Below are positions 48,716 through 63,373 of a stretch of 64,000 bases of DNA, in pieces. The stretch spans positions 33,956,653 through 34,020,652 of the forward strand of contig CM056377.1 of assembly GCA_029718625.1 (NCBI GenBank), written 5' to 3'. The notes below the pieces were generated by a model, which made no database searches, was not told where the DNA came from, and worked only from the letters and a program-made list of their open reading frames with translations. This DNA is from Synaphobranchus kaupii. Lineage: Eukaryota; Chordata; Actinopteri; Anguilliformes; Synaphobranchidae. A program made the position numbers and the translations under genes. Every line of letters starts with the position of its first letter. Position 1 is the first letter of the stretch.

Positions 48716-49108
48716 TACTAAATATTATAATTGACAATTTGCAGCATATTATGCAACACATCACGTACCTGTTTTCTGTGTGTGCAAGCTCACTGAAAAA
48801 CACCATTGTTCTTTATATAAATATGTTTCCTGACAACATTGCCAAAAGGCTGGAACACGGCCCAGATGATCAGTGCCAGCAAGAAGAAAATAAGAACTTG
48901 TTTGTCAACATGTTCTAATACGTGGATCTAGAAGGCAAACCTGCTGCCAGATGTTAAATGAGGTGAGACTGCCTTGTTCAGATACCTGCATTGTCCCTGA
49001 AGCCCCATTGCAGGCCAAACAGCTGATAATTCAAAGGTCACTGGGGAATACAAGGAGCACACCTGTGCAATACACTGAACCAGATCCATTTCCCCCAATA
49101 TGGCCTTT

Positions 49109-49380
49109 ACAAGCAGTATCAGTGGAAACAAAATGCACCTCAGCTCACTTTTGGGTGTCATATCAAAGGGTGTGCACACTTGTGTACATATGATATTTTA
49201 CATTTTGATTTTTAATAAATTAGCACAAATGTCTAAAAACCAGTTTTCACTTTGTCATTATGGGCTATTTTGTGTAGAATTTTGAGACAAAAAATGAACT
49301 TAATCTATTGTAGAATATGTCTGTAACGTAATACAACGTGGAGAAGGTGAAAGGGGTGTGCAGACTTTCCGGCTTGACTG
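49109..49380. mobile_element. truncated Tc1 end, second copy of the 46586-48192 family
   Basis: Runs from CAAGCAGTATCAGTGGAAAC to CAGACTTTCCGGCTTGACTG and closely matches 47955-48192. It keeps about 30 bases (TTTTGGGTGTCATATCAAAG and following) that the full element lacks. It is followed by TA. Only one terminus of the element is present. Confidence 0.85.
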
Positions 49381-49747
49381 TATATAGGTTAACGTGTATT
49401 TAAAAAAATTGTTCAAATCTAAAAGGTCGAGGTCAGAAAGTGATTGATTTGAATCTGAATGCCCCTAGAATTATAATTAAGATTTTCTTTTATATATATT
49501 TTTTTAGACCACAACTAGAATACTCAATCACAATAATGTGCATTCCTACCTTTCTGAATATTGTAGTCTGACAATGTGCGCCCATCTTCAAGCTGGTTGC
49601 CAGCAAAGATCAAGCGCTGCTGATCAGGAGGGATGCCTGGAACAGTTCATAACACTGGGGCACAGTTGCCGTTACATACATTAAACAAGACAATATCTGA
49701 TTAGAGAAGTCTGTGCTTCTCATACCTGGTCTTGGGGACCTATCATA

Positions 49748-51278
49748 CACTACTCACAAAAAGTTAGGGATATTCGGCTTTCGGGTGAAATTTCAGGATG
49801 AACCTAAAATGCACTATAACCTTTACAGGTGAAATTCATTTGACCTTCTCTAAACTTTTGAATGCACATGTCCAACTATTCAATGTTTCAGTACTTTTTG
49901 CACAACTTGCTGTTCTCTAACAAGGAGCTGAACGGCAAAATTCACAACAGGTGTTTGATCCATGAATCGACCAATAAATTTCCTGGTTCAATTAGAATTG
50001 GTATTTAAACAGTCCTCTTCATCATGCTGTTCACATTTTCACATCATGAGACCAAGACGACACCTAACAATTGATCAACAGTACCTCGCCATTGCGAGGC
50101 TTCAAACAGGATGTTCTCAGAGGGAAGTGGCCACTGAGCTTAGAGTGTCACAGAGTGTCATCAGCAGGTTGCAACAGAGATACAGAGAGACTGGAAGAGT
50201 CACAGAAAGGCATAGAAGTGGACGTCCTTTGGCCACATCCCACACTGATGACCGCTTCATTGTGAACAGTGCCCTGCGGAACCGGATGATGAATGCCACT
50301 CAACTCCAGGCACATTTAAGGGAGGTGAGAGGCACCCAAGTGTCACGTCAGACCATTCGAAACCGTTTACATCAGCGTGGTCTGCGTGCTAGACGACCTG
50401 CAAGGGTACCTGACCACACCACCAGGCACAGGCGTCATCGTCTTGCATGGGCCAGGGAGCATTTACGCTGGACGAGGGACCAGTGGGCCTCAGTGCTGTT
50501 CTCTGATGAAAGTCGATTCACGTTGAGCAGAAATGATGGCCGCCAACGATGTTGGAGACGTCAAGGAGAGCGCTATGCATCAACCACTGTTGTCACCAGA
50601 CAACCCTTTGGTGGTGGCGGTGTTACAGTGTGGGCAGGTGTGTCTAGTCAATACAGAACTGCCCTACACTTTGTGAATGGTACAGTGACAAGCCCATACT
50701 ACCTGAATAACATCATTAATCCAGTCATTGTGCCCCTGCATGAACAACACAGGCCTAATTTCATCTTCATGGACGACAATGCTCCAGCTCATCGAGGTCG
50801 CATCATTAGGGAAAGGCTGCTGGAGACTGGGTTACCTCAAATGGAGTGGCCTGCACTTTCTCCAGACCTGAATCCCATAGAAAACCTATGGGATCAGCTG
50901 ACTCACCGTGTAGAGGCTCGTAACTCTGTACCCCAGAACCTCAATGACCTGAGGGCCGCCCTTCAAGAAGAGTGGGATGCCATGCCTCAGCAGACAATAA
51001 GTCGACTTGTGAACAGCATGAGACGTCGTTGTCAAGCTGTAATTGATGCTCAAGGGCACATGACAAGTTATTGAGACATTGACATTTTTGTTGTGGTATA
51101 CCCACCACTGTTGTTGGCTTTTGTTTCAATAAATTGTTTGAGATGAGGAAATCACCATTGCATGCTTCTACTTAAATGCCCTACTTTCATGATACGTATA
51201 ATATCACTGTAGCGTGAACTTACATTTTCCATAAATTTCACCCGAAAGCCAAATATCCCTAACTTTTTGTGAGTAGTG
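49748..51278 (+). mobile_element. intact Tc1-like transposon, 1531 bp, in uba52-like intron 1
   Basis: Terminal repeats of ~45 bp (CACTACTCACAAAAAGTTAG at the left; the right end is its mirror) show a single difference within that length. TA flanks both sides (49746-49747, 51279-51280). The internal transposase frame is unbroken. It lies between exons 1 and 2 of the uba52-like gene, in the opposite orientation. Confidence 0.92.
50046..51074 (+). CDS. Tc1-like transposase, 342 aa, uninterrupted
   Basis: Cut-and-paste transposase of the Tc1/mariner superfamily, which binds the element's inverted repeats and inserts at TA. I chose the start [13 protein letters not shown] at 50046, the normal position for the family; an upstream in-frame ATG at 49962 would add 28 residues without known homology. 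N-terminal paired-type domain: helix-turn-helix [20 protein letters not shown], then GRP linker and a second helix-turn-helix. Catalytic triad D154 (FSDESRF), D244 (FMDDNAPAH) and E279 (LNPIENLW) gives DD34E spacing. Length is typical (about 340). There are no internal stops, so it is either recently active or a recent arrival. Activity cannot be judged from sequence. Confidence 0.93.
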   Translation: MRPRRHLTIDQQYLAIARLQTGCSQREVATELRVSQSVISRLQQRYRETGRVTERHRSGRPLATSHTDDRFIVNSALRNRMMNATQLQAHLREVRGTQVSRQTIRNRLHQRGLRARRPARVPDHTTRHRRHRLAWAREHLRWTRDQWASVLFSDESRFTLSRNDGRQRCWRRQGERYASTTVVTRQPFGGGGVTVWAGVSSQYRTALHFVNGTVTSPYYLNNIINPVIVPLHEQHRPNFIFMDDNAPAHRGRIIRERLLETGLPQMEWPALSPDLNPIENLWDQLTHRVEARNSVPQNLNDLRAALQEEWDAMPQQTISRLVNSMRRRCQAVIDAQGHMTSY

Positions 51279-51615
51279 TATATGGTGGTTTTCGTTTAGG
51301 TTCCACTGAATTTGAGAGGTGATCCCACTGACCAGGTTCTGACCATAAAACAGGGTCCTCCTGACACATTTATACAACTTAGTAAAGTCATCTAGATAAG
51401 TGTGGCTCGCTTACAAGGATCGGGTTCAGACATATTGAAATACGTTAATCGCAGTTAGCCATGTAGACAGCTAGTTTGTTAGTTACTGTAAATTAGCATT
51501 AACCGTTACGTTACCTTCCTTATCTTGAATCTTTGCCTTCACATTTTCGAGTGTTGCTGGGTTCCACCTTGAGGGTGATGGTTTTCCCTGTCAACGTTTT
51601 CACAAATATCTGCAT

Positions 51616-53351
51616 CTTTGCAGGCTGTATGACGTTAGAAAATAGTTACTAACGTTAACAAACACACACTTAATAACCAAGATGGGCTACAAGTAAAAAT
51701 AACCGTTTTTACGGCGTTTTATACCGACTAGCCTACCTGTTAATTAAGGTGTTAATAATAAAGCTAGTTAAATTGTCACACCAACACCACGGTATGGTCA
51801 GTGCAACTTATAGCAGGAAAAACACGTGCGCTAACTTTGCTAATTACTATCTTGCTAACTCTGGGACTCCTCCACTCGCAACGTCAGCTAGCTAGTAAGC
51901 AAGCTCCAGATGAGCTCGCAATTTCATTGATCATCCATGTGACTAGCTGGGATATACCAAAGCCCATAGAGAGAGATACAATCTCTGGATATATGTAACG
52001 TTATTGGACACAAACCATCATGGCTGCATTCTACCCACCCGGTCGACAGAGAGCAGCCAGAAAGACCAAAGGAGGAGGGAGTGAAGGAGGAGGGAGTGAA
52101 GGAGGAAGGAGGAAGGGGCGCGGCAGGCGCCTGACCAGGAACGCTTGTGTAGTTGCACCAAGTCCTGCGTGACGAAACTTTTTTTTTCTCGTCGCGTGAA
52201 AAGCACACAGTAAATTAGCAAAGTGGTCAGTAGCTACAATTTATTTCGGTCATCATCAAACCATGTTCACCAGCGTGAACATTACGCGAAACGGCTCTAC
52301 GTTGCTGCATTTTGGTAAAGACCTACATATAAGGAAAAGTCGCTCTATGACTTTCAGCATTTAGGCCTATTAGCGCCTCCTAGTGCCACGGTCCAGGGGT
52401 CACAGTGTATGTGCTATTGTTTTATGACCTGATGGCATTTAGGCTTACTATTGTGAATAATAAAAACATATTTTACTTTAAAAAGAAGGGGGGTGTAAGT
52501 CAGTTATTTGCCACGTGTACAGTACTTTCAGTTGTGCACGTAATAATCAAGCGGGCCACCTATCCATTCCATTGTGAAGCTTACATATGAAATAGCCCAG
52601 TCTTTTTGGTTAAAACAATAGAACAGTTCTCTGGTTAAACATATTAGAATACACATTTGGTTCCAAGTTCCAAACGATTAATGTAACCCTCTTTTACCGG
52701 ATATTTCGTGGCTTGCTCCGGGCAGAAGAGAACTAATGCAAGTCAGTGGTTACAACGTCACAACGGGGAAAGTAGCCTATAGGCCATCTCTTTACCTATC
52801 GCAAAAAAGTGCATATTTGAGTTGGCCACTGTAGGCATACCTATCGCCTACTGTACAATCGGGTGAATGGCAACATTGCATCATCATGGTTCTATGACGT
52901 TATTTCGAATGAATTGTTACGTATAAAAATTCTGGAACTGGCATCGTTATAAGTAGCCTACTATGTGATGATGTAAGGACGGGCGTTAGCTTGCTGGTAA
53001 CAGTTCGACAAGTAAAAACGTAAGTGGTGTATAGGACAGGCTGGTGTTTGACTTGAATCCTCACAGAAATTGTTTGCTTAATTTGCCAAACAAGGTCAAG
53101 TTTTTATTATTTTATTTTTTTAACCAAACTAAAGCTTGACTATTCTGAAAATAATCAAACCTTTACTCATAAAACACTCATAGCAGTAGGCCTACACGAA
53201 GACCAAAAAACAAAACTAGTGTTCATATGTGATTATGCTGTTTTCCCACCGATAAATATTTTTGTAATTTTGTCTTTTTACTAGATGATGGAGCAGCAGT
53301 AAAGCGGTTGTCCGAAGTGGGGTGGTTTGACCGCTCCTTCTGAACATCACC
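51616..53351. other. divergent region between uba52-like and SAXO-like genes
   Basis: It should contain the 5' ends of both genes. On the minus strand an acceptor (ATACAG, just before 51623) implies an untranslated first exon of the uba52-like gene further up, perhaps in the pyrimidine-rich stretch read from about 52120 to 52020. A SAXO-like untranslated exon probably begins after the acceptor at 53283-53284. No other gene is seen. Confidence 0.4.
52068..52118 (+). repeat. GGAGGGAGTGAA minisatellite
   Basis: Purine-rich tandem units (GGAGGAGGGAGTGAAGG repeated about three times with decay). Confidence 0.8.
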
Positions 53352-56300
53352 ATGAACAGGGATGCAGCTGAAGTGCCTGAAGACCCGTTTGCTGCCCTCT
53401 CTGAGGAACAACGCAAATCACATGGCTATCCAGTTTTGGTACCCTGCTGCATCCAAGACTGGGCCAGCCAAATCATTGACTATCAGACAAATGGTGACCC
53501 AAGGCTTGTCAACTACTGCACTACATATACAGACCACTTCCAGCGTCCCACTTCATTTGACGATATCAGCAGCACAATTATACCGGTCAAGGACAGCAAG
53601 AAGAACCAACAAGAGGTTAAACTCCCTGGCTCCTCTCCCAAATCTCCACTGATCAAATACACTGCGCCACAAGGTGAGACACATATTTGAATAAGATGAC
53701 CAAACTCTCTTTGTGGCAACTTCACAATTTGTTTTTGATTTTGTTTTTCAACAGTGACAAAATTATTGACCTGTTTTATTGGCATGGGATGAGAAATTAC
53801 AATATGGTGTCCTAAATCTATTGAATTTATATACTGTGTCTGGATTGTAAAGTGGCATTTATCTGTATGTCCTCCTGTCTAGATGGTACGAAGATCCAAC
53901 AGTATAGACTCAACCATCCTCTCAGATCAGCATACAGTGACACTTACAAGTTCCGCTGGTGTGCTCCCCCAAAGGCTGTGATGCAGGTAATTCAGACTAA
54001 GGCAATTAATTGGCATAAATGTAATCAATTTATGTTTATTGTATAATGATGTTCTTTCCAAAAGGAAGTGTCATTTAAAAAGATTCCTTCTGGAACTGGC
54101 AACAAAGAGAAATACATTTGCTCTGAACTCAGATAATAAACATTATGCACATGATCTCCATAGAGTCCTGCATTTACGATGGGAGACCCAGAGAGGATTA
54201 GGGAGTGTGAAACCAGCTACAGTGCTCATTTCAGTGATAAAGGCAGGGTGAGGTATGTCAGTTGCACATGTGGAAACTCAGTTTAACAGCCTTTTAAAAT
54301 AATAACTTTTTGTGGGTGGGGGCAGGAAAAGAATAACTGTTTTCCTCCCCTAGAGTGAGCAAAGGGGAAAGTCCAATTCATTCATAATAAAATAATGACC
54401 ATTAGCAAAAGATACATTTTAATAATTTAATGATTTGAATTTAAATTTAAATATTGCTTTCTTTAATTTTACTTCTTTCACAGCTCAGAAGTAATAAACC
54501 AAACTCATGAACATCAGCTAATTAATCTTGGGGACTATCCAACGAAGTGGAAAACCACAACCTCTGATGTCCATCCTTCAGTTAAGACAGGTGTGAACTT
54601 GTAGCCTTTCACTTAATACCATACTATCATAGGTGCACACATTATTTAAATAGTGACTGAAATGTGCTGTTAAAATATGGATAGAATGATTGAGTGGGCC
54701 TAGCACACAGTCTGCAGATACAATATTTGAGTAGTCTCTCACTTTAGTCTTTTTCAGTGCTAGCATTCTCTCACCCTTTCCACTGATTACCCATGTTTTT
54801 TTCAGCGCCTGTCCTCCTGATCAAAAAGGACAGAAACTTCAGCTCCGTACCAAAGGGAGACATGGATCCTGAGCGAAACCGTGCAAGGATGACAGCCACT
54901 TCATACAAGTTCTTCTTTTCCAAGGTGAAATCAAGGGCCTGCTGGTTCTCCCATCGCTTGTCTTTTGCGATGACAAAAGTGTAGGAAAAACAAGCCTTAG
55001 TCATAGTGGTTTGCTCCCCTGTGACCTGTGGACAGTACGGGGCTAATGAGGTAGAGCTGGTGTTTCCCTTTTCAGAATAACCCCAAGGGGCCTCTGGTGC
55101 GCATCGATGGGCCCGCCGCTATGACAAAGAGCAATGTGGTGCTGGGGCAGGTTGGGAAGGAGGGCCTGTCATACACGTCGACTTCGAGTGTGGACTATCC
55201 CCGCAGGACAGCAGTCAGGGTCATGCCGTTCATCCCTGCCCCTGGCTATGGGATGGCCACCCAAGGCAAGAGCAAGAAAAGGACACGATTACGAGGAAAA
55301 ATATTCAATAGAGCAGAACACCACCTGATTACCTTTGACCCAAGAGCACATGATTGTTACAAGTTTCATTGTGAATGATAACTGTCATTTTCATATTTCC
55401 TTATGAGTCTTATTTCCTGAAAATGTTTACTGGTGGTCTTGCCAAAGGAGACAGATGTTTAATATACATGCAAATGCTTGAGCAGTTTTTGCAGCGAATG
55501 ATACTATATTCAATATTTTGTGTTGTTCCGCCAGCGACTGGACCGAAAGTGACTACCATGCAGGCAGACTACCGCCCAGTGAAGGGCACAAGGCACTCAC
55601 TACGCCCAGAACAACTGGAGCTGGTACAGTGCTTACCAAAAGCTGATTGTTATTCTGTTGTTCTAAACTCCGTTCAGCTTGATCATATATAATAAGTCAG
55701 GGTACAGGGCTGTTGATGGGCTCATCCAGTGGTTCCAGAGGTTGTGATGAATGTTGCAGCATGAGCATGATTGGGCATTCCAAACTGGGAGGAAAATGGG
55801 GAGAAAACATAAAAAAGAAAGTAATGGTACAAGCTCATATCAGTATACCACTATTAGAGGACATTATGTCGGAAAGTAACATTTTCAGTCTGACTGAGAG
55901 GGCCTGAAAAAAAAAGTATGTAACAACCATTCCTAGAATTACAGCTCTTAGTTTCCCTCTGCCACTGGCCCAAACTCAGTGCTGTAAGATTAAATTAGTG
56001 TTACTTATTGCACGCAATAATGTTGTCACTTTGTTGCTCCTCTTGACTTAAAATGGTCATTTGCTTTCCGGTTTTTTGGGATAATATTTCAGTTTTAGTG
56101 TATGTTTTCAATTGGCCCAGATGGTTTTATGTGAAATGTGCTGGTATGAAATAGAAGGAAATGGTTCCAACTGCAAATAAGATTAAACATAATTTTTTGA
56201 AGAATAATCAGGTAATGTACGCACGGACAACCTCTGGAGGCATATTTGCTATACAAGCTGCTTTGGAGACACAGTACTTGGAAGTATATTTTCTTGCTTT

Positions 56301-56738
56301 AGACCACATATCCCAAATGCCCCCATACCAGCCATTGTGAAGCTAGCAGGTCATCAGGAACTACTATAAATATCTAAAATATCTTTCACTGCACACACAC
56401 AAACTCTGGGCCAATATGAAAATATGACTAAAACTGAAACAATATAAAAAATTTAAAAAAAAACTATCACTGAAGTCTGGGTCAACTATACCTACAGTAA
56501 AGTAAGGCTCTGCACTTAATCTATGAATAATATTAAGCTCTGCTCTTACTGATACGTCTTTTATCCTGTATTCATGAACTTCTTTTGTCCTCCACAGCTT
56601 AAGAGTAGCCACATTCCTGCTCATTTCAAGAGGGGATATTTCTCAACAGCCTATACAGAGGTTTATACGCAAAAGTCCCCCATCCGGAACGTGCTTGCTC
56701 ATGTGCCTGTGCAAACTGTCAGTCACATGCCCTTTTAA
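53352..56738 (+). CDS. probable axonemal microtubule-associated protein (SAXO5/TEX45-like), 8 exons
   Basis: Exons: 53352-53673, 53883-53986, 54164-54252, 54484-54590, 54806-54924, 55076-55265, 55535-55623, 56598-56738, giving 386 aa in phase. The start MNRDAAEVPEDPFAALSEEQ follows an acceptable Kozak context. The protein has no signal peptide or membrane segment. It consists of short recurring microtubule-inner-protein-like phrases: a Ser/Tyr-rich TSYSAHFSDKG, TATSYKFFFSK, TTMQADYRPVKG, FKRGYFSTAYTEVY. These resemble the SAXO/TEX45 group of cilia and sperm-tail proteins, but I cannot prove the orthology, so no symbol is given. Two oddities: exon 3 may originally have started at 54065, which would include four in-frame stops; and the exon 6 donor appears to be GC (CCAAG|GCAAGA). 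Either could mean a pseudogene or mis-modelled exons. Confidence 0.65.
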
Positions 56739-57944
56739 AGAGAAAAGAAGCCACCTTATTGTATTGTGTAAGTATCATCACTGCACCATAATCACAATCC
56801 TTGGACTCTTTTGGAAAAAACAGCTTCTCTGCACAGACTTGTTGGATCACATACCTTGACAACATATCAACCACGTGGGCTTTGTGTTTGTGTATTACTT
56901 TATTAAAACAAGTCTTATCACAATCTGTCAAGCCTCTTTTCTCAGAAACTATTGCTTAATGTGCACCACGGTTTTTGTGTTAAGTGTTTCTTTATTTTAG
57001 TCGCCAATATTCCCATCAGTATGGAGTTTTTGCTGGGTTTCTATCTATTAAGCGTGGATCAAATATTTTTTTCTTTTTCCATTCGTTCCAGTGACCCTGG
57101 ACATTGACATTCCTGTTCTCAACATCAAAACGGCCAACTCCATTCCAACTTTTGTTTTTCTGTCATAATTAGTGCAAGTAAGAGTGCCTGATAAATGGTG
57201 TAATGATAATTAGAATTTATAAGAACTATACAAAGAGTACATACTGTATCCCACTACACCATATCAACTATGCTGCTCTCGATCACATTTTTTTTACTTT
57301 AAGGTAGCTTTTTCTCATAAATATCAATAGGCTACTGTGAGCACACTTTCACATGCATTCTCCAATTCTGATAATATGGAAATATTAGAAGCAACAATTA
57401 TAACTCTAATGTCAAATAAGTGAACGGAAACTAATACCAGTATTCAGTGCTATTACTGGACTCCTTAGTAAATAAATTATGACAAAATTCTTTACAAAGA
57501 GGCAACAATAAAATAATGTGAGAAATCATATTAAAATTATGGTCGTTATATTATTGACTCTCACTAATGTTTTCATATCGTTTCTTGTTGACAAGTTTTG
57601 GGGTCATTCAGTGCTCAACTCGCAAATGACAGCTGTGCTCAGAGGTTCAGTTTGTGGTTAATTCCAAAGTATGGCTCCCGAGTGAAAATGAGGAAGACCA
57701 ACAGCACTGCACTGCATTTGTTAGCCACCGGGGGGCAGGCTAGATCAAATGGAAGCAGAGCACATCAGCGAAGGTTCTTTCCTGTAGGCATAATTTTAGT
57801 TCAACTTTGACATGCCATATTTGACCACAGGGAGGCGATATATTATTTTTGGGTACTTCCTGGGAACAAAGAAAGCGAGAGTTGTTTTTTCGTGGTCAAC
57901 TCCAATTTTTCCAATTCAGAGGAAACCAGCATTATTATTTACAA

Positions 57945-58042
<98 letters not shown>

Positions 58043-58754
58043 ACACATGACGTCTGAAACACACACACATATAATTACAAGAATGTCATACAGTATTCAA
58101 ATTCAGTAAAATCTTTCCATCTTATACAGTATTTTTTTCAGTAAATATTTTTTCATTGCTTAAGCTGGCATTTCAAAAAATCAAATGAATCCTCAACTGA
58201 TCGGGTCTATTTTTTGGAATTAATTTGATAACCAAATGAAGCTTATTTGAACTGCTCGTAAAAGATGAGTCAGTTCATTTAATTTCTTACATGTGCTATA
58301 GACTTGAAAACAAAAAGTTCTAGCGTGATCAAAAGTTGGGGTAAACAACTGTTCTCGAGTACAGTGCGAAACCTTGCTGTGCCAAATGCCGAATGGGAGG
58401 AACCTTTATGTCCTGGGGCATGCTCAGTCAGCTTGTTTTCGTCAGAGAACCTGTAACTATCAATCACCACTGTGTGGAGCTAGTCCCGCTCGCTATCCAC
58501 ACCCAGCGAAGATGTTTATTAGCTAGCAACAATCCATGGCAAGAGTCTTACATAATAAATTCCCAAGGCCCGCCCCTTTAACATCGTGCATAAGGTACTT
58601 GAAGAGAGAGGCTGCTCTTGCAGTTTTGTTTTGCAACTATTGCGCACAAGAGTACTCGATAGCACTGCTATACTTTAAGACGTGAGAGCACTTCATCGCA
58701 AGCAGCAAAATATTAATTTTCTCTGTTTGCATATCGGAAATATCGGACCTGAAG
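56739..58754 (+). other. SAXO-like to arrdc2 intergenic region
   Basis: Holds the 3' UTR of the SAXO-like gene, a possible alternative terminal exon (57092-57168), a TA/TG microsatellite and the arrdc2 promoter/5' UTR in its last few hundred bases. No further gene is seen. Confidence 0.5.
57948..58037 (+). repeat. (TA)n(TG)n compound microsatellite
   Basis: About 31 TA units followed by about 13 TG units; likely polymorphic. Confidence 0.95.
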
Positions 58755-61926
<3,172 letters not shown>

Positions 61927-63373
61927 ATGGTTCGCCCCAACAGAGCTGCAAGCGATGACCTGAAAAAAATTAAGCAGAGATTAAAACTAAGAGATTAGTT
62001 TACTCTTGGATCTTTATCCAAACCTGGAACTGAGGCCCAGGAACTTGCCCCAGCTTTGGGTCTGACTGGAGTGCAACAGAGAAAGGAGTATAAGAGTGGA
62101 CAGGGCCAGTGTGGGAAGTTCCTTTGAAACGAAAAAGGACAGGAAACATGAATATGAACTTTCCCCTCATCCTGTCTTCCTCAGTGATCGGCTCCAGTCA
62201 AGGCCCCAAAGCTGCGTTTTGCCCCACCACGGTTTCACAGACAGTGCTGTGAGTGTGGGGTCAGGAAACATTGGGAAAGATCATTTTATGGGTAGAGGTG
62301 GAAAAAATGCTTTAAAAAGCCTGTGGTCTTCAGTACTTATTTTATCTGCAGATAAACCAGTTTCCAGCTTGTTTGGCTGGTCAAAGGAGCCACATGCTAT
62401 CCAGGGTTTGAAAAAAGATTATCATCCCCTCCACCTTATCTCTCAGCCTAAAAATGCTCCAGCCTGCAAAACGTCCTAGATTGTAGCCCCTCTGAAACTT
62501 TCAATAATCGGTTATGCAAGTAAAGAAATCAAAGAATGGGTCACATATCTAAGAGATGTGCCTTTGATTAGTCGCAGAGATTTCAAAGGCAGTCTAATCA
62601 GCAGGTTTTAAGGTAGGCTACACAGGGAAAATGAGAGAAAGGGAAAATCTTGAAAAGCTTCAAGTATCTGAAAATGAATGAAAAGCACTGCATGAGATTT
62701 GTTGAGAAGCATCGGTCTTGCCTCTCTGGCAAGGAGAGATGACCTGTAAAGACTTGTGTTTGTAAATCGTCATGTTGAAAAGAGAAGTTGAGCACGTGTT
62801 GAAATCTTGTTCTTGTGTAATAACTTTAACACAAATGAGGTCTATATGCAGAAAATGGCCGCATGCTATACTTGTTTCTCAGAAAAGTGGGAATAAGATG
62901 TTCTGATCCTCTGTGCTTGGCCATGCCAAAGATTCTAGCTTAACAAGTCACTGTTTACACCTCTCAGCTGCGGAGAGTGGATTAGCACTGCAGTTGATGC
63001 GGCAGAAAGCACAAAAACAGAGCTGCTTTTTGGAGCACCAAAAGTGGGAATGTCCATGCCTTATTATTGGTGCACTTGATTTGATCCATGTGCCTTATCA
63101 ATGTACTACAGAGTGTGGTTTGACTAGTACAGGAAAATGGATCAATGGTACATGAAGCTTTAACTTGATGATGACGCCACTCTGAAGTGTAATGCAATAC
63201 ATTCCAAAACTTAGAGGCATGTCCTTTTCTCCACATCGTCAAGCAATGTGACTGACACACACCTGTTGTGATGTGCATGGCATTTATCTTAAACTGAATG
63301 TATTTTATATACTTGTTTATGCTGAATTACTGAACTTGCCAAAGATTTGTAATTTTGTATTTTTTTAAATAAA
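61927..63373 (+). promoter_or_regulatory. arrdc2 3' UTR ending at AATAAA
   Basis: About 1.4 kb after the stop codon without any supported coding region; AATAAA at 63368-63373 is the likely poly(A) signal, followed by a T/G-rich element. No microRNA or other structure was identified by eye. Confidence 0.6.

Larger units (their letters stand above)
43995..49480. repeat. large, old inverted repeat filling uba52-like intron 2
   Basis: Left arm 43995-44302 plus 45257 to about 45345. Right arm about 46250-46585 plus 49381-49480, reversed. Matching blocks include CTAGAGGGGCATTC / its reverse at 49465, AATCAATCACTTCCTGACCT / AGGTCAGAAAGTGATTGATT at 49430-49449, GAGTGTTAGAATG, AGAATGACCAACTATTCAGG / CCTGAATGGTTGGTCATTCT, and TACTTTTGGTCCAAAATAAA / TTTATTTTGGACCAAAAGTA. 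The left arm is interrupted by a hAT element, the right arm by Tc1 sequence; each arm shows the empty site of the other's insertion. Arms differ at perhaps a fifth of positions by eye, so the structure is old. Confidence 0.8.
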
